Shown here in pieces: positions 58,366-64,000 of a DNA stretch of 64,000 bases (positions within the stretch are counted from its first letter, which is position 1; every line of letters begins with the position of its first letter). A program made the position numbers and the translations under genes. Source of the stretch: Aspidapion aeneum. Taxonomy: Eukaryota; Arthropoda; Insecta; Coleoptera; Brentidae. The notes beneath the pieces are model-generated. The model was not told where the DNA came from. It worked only from the letters and a program-made list of their open reading frames with translations, and did not search any database. The DNA lies in assembly GCA_963576565.1 (NCBI GenBank), contig OY755039.1:141615369-141679368 (forward strand). Direction: 5' to 3'.

Positions 58366-60362
58366 AGGGTCACTGCATCACGAAGACGTAGTGTCTTTGC
58401 ATCACGAAGACGTAGTGTCTTCTTTGGGTAGCGACACGACAGCTACATATTTTTGGTTATATGACAAATCTGACACTATCACCAGCGTAGCTTTTTTTGT
58501 TTTAAAAAAATAAAATTATAGCCGTCCTTCCGGTCGGGCTTAAAAAATCTTGCCGCGGAATTAAAAGTAAACACAGGATATACCTACTATTATTTTATTA
58601 CGGTGTCCAAACAAAAGTGGGCGGCGAAGAAAACGTCGAAAGAACAAAATGTCAAAGACACGAAAGGTCGAAAGTACAAAAGGTCGAAAACATAAGGTCG
58701 AAACTACAAAAGGCCGAAAATACAAAAGGTCGAAAGTACAAAAGGTCGAAAAACAGAAGGCCAAAACTTCAAAAGGTCAAAAATACACAAGGTCGAAAGT
58801 ACAAAAGATCGAAAATAGAAAAGGTCGAAAGTACAAAAGGTCGAGAATACAAAAGATCGAAAAACAAAAGATTGAAAAACAAAAAGTCCAAAATCGAAAG
58901 TAGCTATACTGTAATGATTGCAAAAAAAGGCTTTACTATAGACACAGAGGCACACACACACACACACCTAACGCACATACACACAAACACATACACGCAC
59001 ACAAACAGACGTCACGACGATATTGCGAAGATAAGTCAAAATACACCAAAATAAACACATTTTCGGCGTCATCTCAAAAACATTATTTTCTTCGAAAGCA
59101 ATACCTTTTCCAGCCATTATTGCACGGGCTAGGACGGTAAAAAAAATTCAACAATCCACAAAGTGAACGTCTAAAAATTTTTTTTGTAGCATCTCTAGGT
59201 ATTTTTGGGTAGCAACACGACGGGTCGCGGAACTTTGTTCGAAAACATTTTCCTCGAACGGAAAATTGTCAAAAACGGTTTTCCTAACCTTTCTCAATTG
59301 ATCGCAAACGTATTCTAACCGGTACAGACAATCTCTGACCTTTTTCCACCAAAACACTGTCTTCAAATCACAGATTTGCTATCAATTGAGAAAGGTTAGA
59401 CTAATAGAATAATAGAAAATATGTTTAGGTTGGGATTCACACTCTCTACCCAGACAGCACAAGTACGTACTATGTACGTAAAAACCCGTACTAGGTACGT
59501 ACATGGTTAATCCAATTAAACGTAAAATGTACGTACTCTAGACGTACATGGTACTAACATGGGACATCAAATTAAAATAACAAAAGTGTAGAATTAAGAC
59601 TAGGTACCACTAAAAACTATTCTGGCTTCCTAAACATTCCTACTTTAGAGTGTTCGTCCAGGTTTACCTTAAGGCTCGAAGTCTCGATAGTTTTGAAGTT
59701 TGTTTTACTTGATTTAATATTTAAGTAATGTATCTCTAACAATGCCGTTAAATGTTATAATTTAAAGACACTGTATGTTATTTTAAAAACAAATAAAGAC
59801 TTACTGATCGATGTAAAAATAAAAGTTTTTGAATATTTTTCAAAAAATCATGTTTTTGCACAAAGTCTACCTGATTGGAAGCACGGCAGAACCACAGAAA
59901 TGACTTTAGAAACTATAAGAAATGTACAAAAGAGGCAAAATTTAGGGTAACCCCACAGAAATGATATTTTTTATGATTGTAGTTAAGTACTATAACTACT
60001 ATTATATCTAAAAGTAAAAGTGTATGCATTAAATTGTTGTAGTATTTTTTGTATTAATTTATATTATAAAAATCAAAAGTTGGTCAAAAACTTAAAATAT
60101 AAGTATGGTCTTTAATTTTTTTTTAAATATTTTACATATTGTAGGTACTCTAAAAATTCTGAGATCGCTTTACAAACTTCTACAAAAATTGTAGGTACTC
60201 TAAAAATTCCGAGGTTTTTTACAATATTGTATAGAAATTGCGTGTAGGTACTCTAATTATTCCGAGGTAAGTTGACGAGTCGCCCATGGAAATTCCGAGG
60301 CAGGTCACGTGGGCTTGTCGCTACCCATGGAGACGCCAGGCTTCCAGGATGCAGTGACCCTA
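58366..60362. mobile_element. Transposon-like unit Y, inverted relative to X
   Basis: Starts AGGGTCACTGCATCACGAAG and ends CCAGGATGCAGTGACCCTA, with GTTTCGGAT before (58357-58365) and after (60363-60371). The sequence is the reverse complement of X from about 55386 to 57290 with few changes, but it lacks X's 57300-58290 section. A GAAGACGTAGTGTCTT hairpin unit is duplicated at its left end. Non-coding. Confidence 0.78.
58632..58905. repeat. 16-bp minisatellite in Y
   Basis: About sixteen copies of AGGTCGAAAGTACAAA-like units. The 145-codon frame at 58617-59054 is a repeat artefact. Confidence 0.85.
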
Positions 60363-60645
60363 GTTTCGGATATCTGGGTTTTGTTTATATTATTTATTAT
60401 TTTAACCTATATCTTCTTTGTCAATTAATTGTATTTTATAAAAATTACGTGTTTATGTCCGTTTGACTGATTTTTAATCTGTGTGTTGTTTTAGACTATT
60501 TTAAATGTTTTTTAATTTTTTATTTTTGTGTTCCATTTTTTCATTTGTTTCAAAGATGATTCTTAACTGTCTGTAAGTATTTTTTAGCATATCTTATTTT
60601 AAATATTATAATTTAATTATATTTTTTCATTATTCTTACAGACCA

Positions 60646-60690
60646 GACCACTTGATAATGGTTTTTTAAAAACCGAAACGCGTCGTGGTT
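60646..60690 (+). ncRNA. Decayed hammerhead-like motif
   Basis: GACCAC (60646-60651) pairs with GTGGTT (60685-60690). Between them are TTGATAAT, stem II GGTTTT/AAAACC, GAAA, the palindrome CGCG, and TC. The layout equals 9718-9765, with covarying stems. The core has two departures from consensus (U for C at the first position, A for G later), so it is probably inactive. Lies about 280 bases past Y. Confidence 0.45.
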
Positions 60691-60774
60691 AGACAATAAA
60701 ATATTTGTGAAATAAGCAGGACTTTTCGTTTCTTCTCCTTTAACAATGGTTCAAGGACTTCACCCTGGAGAAAT

Positions 60775-61000
60775 CTACAATTCATTAAAGTAAAATTGGT
60801 TTCTATAAACCAATTTGTTAGATATATTTTGAAATCTTTGAATTCTAATTTCTGTTTTGTTTTTTAAGTATAGGGGTAGTTGATTATAAATCAATTTACC
60901 AATATAAATAAAGTCTTGTTGTCCAAGTGTTGTTGTCTTAATTTTATTGGTTATGATGTTATAACCGGACATTATCAAAAACGTCTTTCTTCAAAACAAG
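60775..61000 (-). pseudogene. Possible LINE C-terminal remnant
   Basis: Minus-strand frame with TTTLGQQDFIYIGKLIYNQL followed by PLYLKNKTEIRIQRFQN resembles the extreme C-terminus of Jockey/CR1-type reverse transcriptases (a LYN.LP.xIK.....F motif). Short, with no other RT motif nearby; its proximity to the hammerhead-like motif may be chance. Confidence 0.4.
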
Positions 61001-61158
61001 AGCAAAATCGATTTTGTTTTTATCATTTATGACGATGAATAGGAATTCGTTTTTTGACCCAAGTTATAGATGGCTAAAAATTATATGACAGAATTAGCTG
61101 CTTTTGTTCTTTATTGTATTTTTGAGCACTAATTTGTCTAAATTCGTCAACAAGTTAA

Positions 61159-62159
61159 CCCACATAGCACAAAAATCACATCAATGTTAAATTAACATTA
61201 ACGTGAACAAAAATAAATAAGTTTTTTTTTACTTGAAAACAACCTCATACCATGTAATATTTATTTTGTTAAATCTACATACTTAAAGATAACTTCAAAA
61301 CAAGGGGAAATCAAGCTATAAAAATGTACTTTTTGCTGAAGTTTCTGGTGCTATATATATAACGTGTTTTTTACCCTCGTTATTTTCATGTACCAAATTC
61401 ACACTTGAAAAGTCCTCCACAACATGTTCTAAAACGCCACTAGATTAAGACTTATCAAAGCTACTAACTTTCTGCGTCTTTTTTGGAAACGTTTTTTTAA
61501 TAACATTTTTTTAACTTAAAAGAGACGCGAAAGGAAGTAATAAAACTAGTTTAAGACTACAACACTTCAAGACAATTTTAAAGATGGCGCTCAAGGCAAG
61601 ACAAAATATCTATATATCTATCTATATACATTATGTTTTTTTTTAAAGCTAAACAAGATTTTTTAACAATAAACACTTTCAGAGAATATTAATGTGTCTT
61701 TATCAGGTTTATAACAGATGCGTCGTGATCGTGGATCAGGGATCAGTTCCTTAACAGGCTTTTGGAGTTTAGAGGCTAAAGCACTGCCTGATAGATTTCG
61801 TCAAAGTGAAAAATCCCGAAAATAGGTGGCGCTGCTGCTAGTAAAATCTCAAAAATGTTCGGTAGAAAAGCCATACAAGTCGGGTTTTGAAATTCGTGTA
61901 AAAAAGACGTGAATCTAATGTGATTTTAACGTTTATAAAAATCACTTGAAACTAACGTAAACCCATTGCTGTTTTAATTTGATAATGGCGTTATTAAAAC
62001 GCAGTTTTTAGCAACGTTATTTTTTATAACGTTAATGAATGACCTATTAAGCTTGTTTTCATATATGGAATAAACGTTTTTTTCAAGTAGCTTTTAAAAT
62101 CAACGTTTTTCTTTCTCACGCCTTTTTTGCGTGTTAAACACGTGATTGTGCTATGTGGG
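61159..62159 (+). mobile_element. Element P3 (CACATAGCAC family)
   Basis: Ends CCCACATAGCACAAAAATCA and CACGTGATTGTGCTATGTGG. Colinear with P2 and P1 and free of the P1 insertions. A small TCTATATATC expansion lies at about 61608-61626. Non-coding. Confidence 0.82.
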
Positions 62160-62880
62160 AAATTATAATGGTTTGAACTTGGTTAGCCCAAAAGAATATA
62201 TTATTTTGTCTAAATTTCGAGAAAAAAGAGTAGTTGGTGTTCCGGGTCAAAAGAGTATAATACTCTAAAAAAGAGTATATCTGGTCACCCTACTCAATAT
62301 CATTTTATATTTTTTACAAAATGGTTCGCACCTACAATTTATAAAATATATATTTATGGAAAACTACTACATAAAAAACCTGCAGGTACAAAAATTAGGA
62401 AATGTGTTAAACAACATTAAAAATTAGGTGCCAAATTAAATCTATTTTAAATAGCTCATTAATAACATAGTTAAAATAAAAAACCATAAGAAAAAAATAA
62501 TTATTTTTCTTTAAAAAAGTTTGAACTAGGGACTTACATCAGACCTGAAATTTGCAAGTTAAAAAAATATAATAAATAGTATCATAACAAAAACATTTCA
62601 TGTAAAAAAAAGCCAAGTACGCGAAAATGGCCAATAATAGCCAAGTTTAGAAAAATATTTCCAAACTAGTAAGAACCTTTCATTTTGAAATTTGTATTGG
62701 AGAACTTGGCTTTACTATTATCCCAATTCTTTTTACGGAATGCCATTTTCGCGTACTTGGCTTTTTTTTACATGAAATGTTTTTGTTATGATTTCACTTC
62801 TTTTTTAAATGAATTGGATAATACTTAATTTTTAAAGTAGTAAAATATGCAGAATATTGTTCAAAACTTTTGCAATGCCT
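62160..62880. other. AT-rich spacer with a small inverted repeat
   Basis: AACATTTCATGTAAAAAAAAGCCAAGTACGCGAAAATGGC at about 62592 recurs inverted at about 62740-62785, a hairpin-forming MITE-like unit of about 200 bp. No gene. Confidence 0.5.
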
Positions 62881-62884
62881 TACT

Positions 62885-64000
62885 TAAATTTTTAAGGTTT
62901 TTAAATTTTTTTCCATAGTTTTATCGTAGTTCCTATCAGCCTTCCAAAGCTCAGCTCTCTAGCGTTTCTGAAAGTGCACAATGTTACTTTTACATAACTT
63001 TACATGTATAGGGGAGGGAAATAAATTAAAATTGTCATGTTTTTAAATTTTGTCCTATAGTTTTATCATAGTTCCTATCAGTCTTCCAATGCTCAGCTCT
63101 CGAACGTTTCTGGAAGTGGGTAATGTTACTTTTACATAACTTTACATTTATAGGGGAGGAGAGTAAATGAAAATATTGGACTTTTTAAATTTTTTCCCAT
63201 GGTTTTATCATAATTTCTATCAGCATTCCAATGCTCAGCTCTCTAGCGTTTCTGGAAGTGGGCAATGTTAGTTTAATATAAATTTACATTTATAGGAGAG
63301 GGAAGTAAATTAAAATGTTGGTGTTTTTAAATTTTTTCATATAATTTTATCATATTATCTTTCAGTCTTAAAAAGTTCAGCTCTCTAGCGTTTCTAGAAG
63401 TGGGCAGCGTTACTTTTACATAACTTTACATTTATAGGGGAAGGAAGTAAATTAGAGTTTTGGGGTGTTTTAATTTTTTTCTATAACTTTATCATAGTTA
63501 CTATCGGTCTTCCAAAGCTCAGCTCTCTAGCATGTCTGGAAGTAGGCAATGTCACTTTTACTTAACTTGACATTTATAGGGGAGGGAAGTAAATTAGAAT
63601 TTTGGGGTGTTTCGTATAGTTTTATCATAGTTCCTATCAGTCTGCCAAAGCTCAACTCTCTGGCATTTCTGGAAGTAGGCAATGCTACTTTTACATATTT
63701 TTAAATGTATAGGGGAGGGGAGTAAATTAAAATTATGGGGTTTTTTTACTTTTTCCTATAGTTTTATTATAGTTCCTATCAGTCTGCTAAAGCTCAACTC
63801 TCTAGCATTTCTGGATGTGGTCGATGCTACTTTTACATAACTTTAAATGTATAGGGGAGGGGAGTCAATTAAAATTTTGGGGTTTTTTGATTTTTTCCAG
63901 GGGTTTGGTCATAATTTCTATCAGTCTGCCAAATTTCAGCTTTGTAGCGTGTCTGGAAGTACAGTAGAATATTGATGATCTATACATGAGTGAGTGAGTT
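62885..64000. repeat. 142-bp tandem repeat array, runs off the window
   Basis: Eight units with spacing 142 bp (one of 133), each containing CAGCTCTCTAGCGTTTCTGG, TTACTTTTACATAACTTTAC and ATAGGGGAGGG. Anchors lie at 62951, 63093, 63235, 63377, 63519, 63652, 63794 and 63936. The array ends in CTATACATGAGTGAGTGAG, the mirror of the start of 18361-18680, so both loci carry the same element end. Confidence 0.88.

Overview
This is nuclear DNA of an animal, almost certainly an insect or another arthropod with a large, AT-rich, transposon-dense genome. The evidence is spliceosomal splice sites, an ABCG-transporter exon, mariner, RTE-like and Jockey/CR1-like retroelements, DINE-1/HINE-like elements with internal GTCT microsatellites, and many MITEs. 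I see no prokaryotic operon, rRNA, CRISPR array or intact multi-exon host gene. A beetle-type genome is only a guess.

Host content is small. One clear exon at 44562-44679 (+) encodes the Walker A region of an ABCG half-transporter. A second credible exon at 52643-52835 (-) encodes the C-terminal half of a THAP zinc finger, but it lies inside a 7.5 kb transposon-like unit (Z) and may belong to it. Most other open frames are transposon remnants or artefacts of tandem repeats.

Layout. 1-7.3 kb: tandem and inverted DINE-1/HINE-like elements, one with 205 uninterrupted ACAG units. 7.7-9.0 kb: SINE pieces and two palindromic MITEs. 9.3-15.6 kb: one element (P1) carrying a hairpin retro-insertion, two copies of family W, a hAT element and other MITEs. 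16.0-16.4 kb: a decamer minisatellite. 17-18.3 kb: two more HINEs. 19.1-21.4 kb: a broken mariner. 21.4-23.7 kb: an RTE-like LINE. 26.8-28.9 kb: an RTE copy split by a second LINE. 29.1-33.5 kb: DNA transposon A with an RTE and two MITEs inside. 38.5-39.5 kb: a LINE 3' end. 42.7-44.3 kb: transposon B, sister of A. 44.6 kb: ABCG exon. 46.5-54.5 kb: W2 split by Z. 55.4-60.4 kb: two head-to-head Z relatives (X, Y) separated by one copy of a shared direct repeat. 61.2-62.2 kb: P3. 62.9-64 kb: a 142-bp tandem array.

The most notable observation is a hammerhead ribozyme with a complete consensus core at 54390-54437, inside the 3' part of W2. Two further W copies carry the same motif: one has a point change in the core (10007-10054), and one is cut exactly there by a hAT element whose 8-bp target duplication I can read. 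A different hammerhead-like motif lies inside a retro-type hairpin insertion (9718-9765), and a decayed relative lies at 60646-60690. Sister copies inside the window serve as natural empty sites for several insertions, so the relative ages of the layers can be partly ordered.
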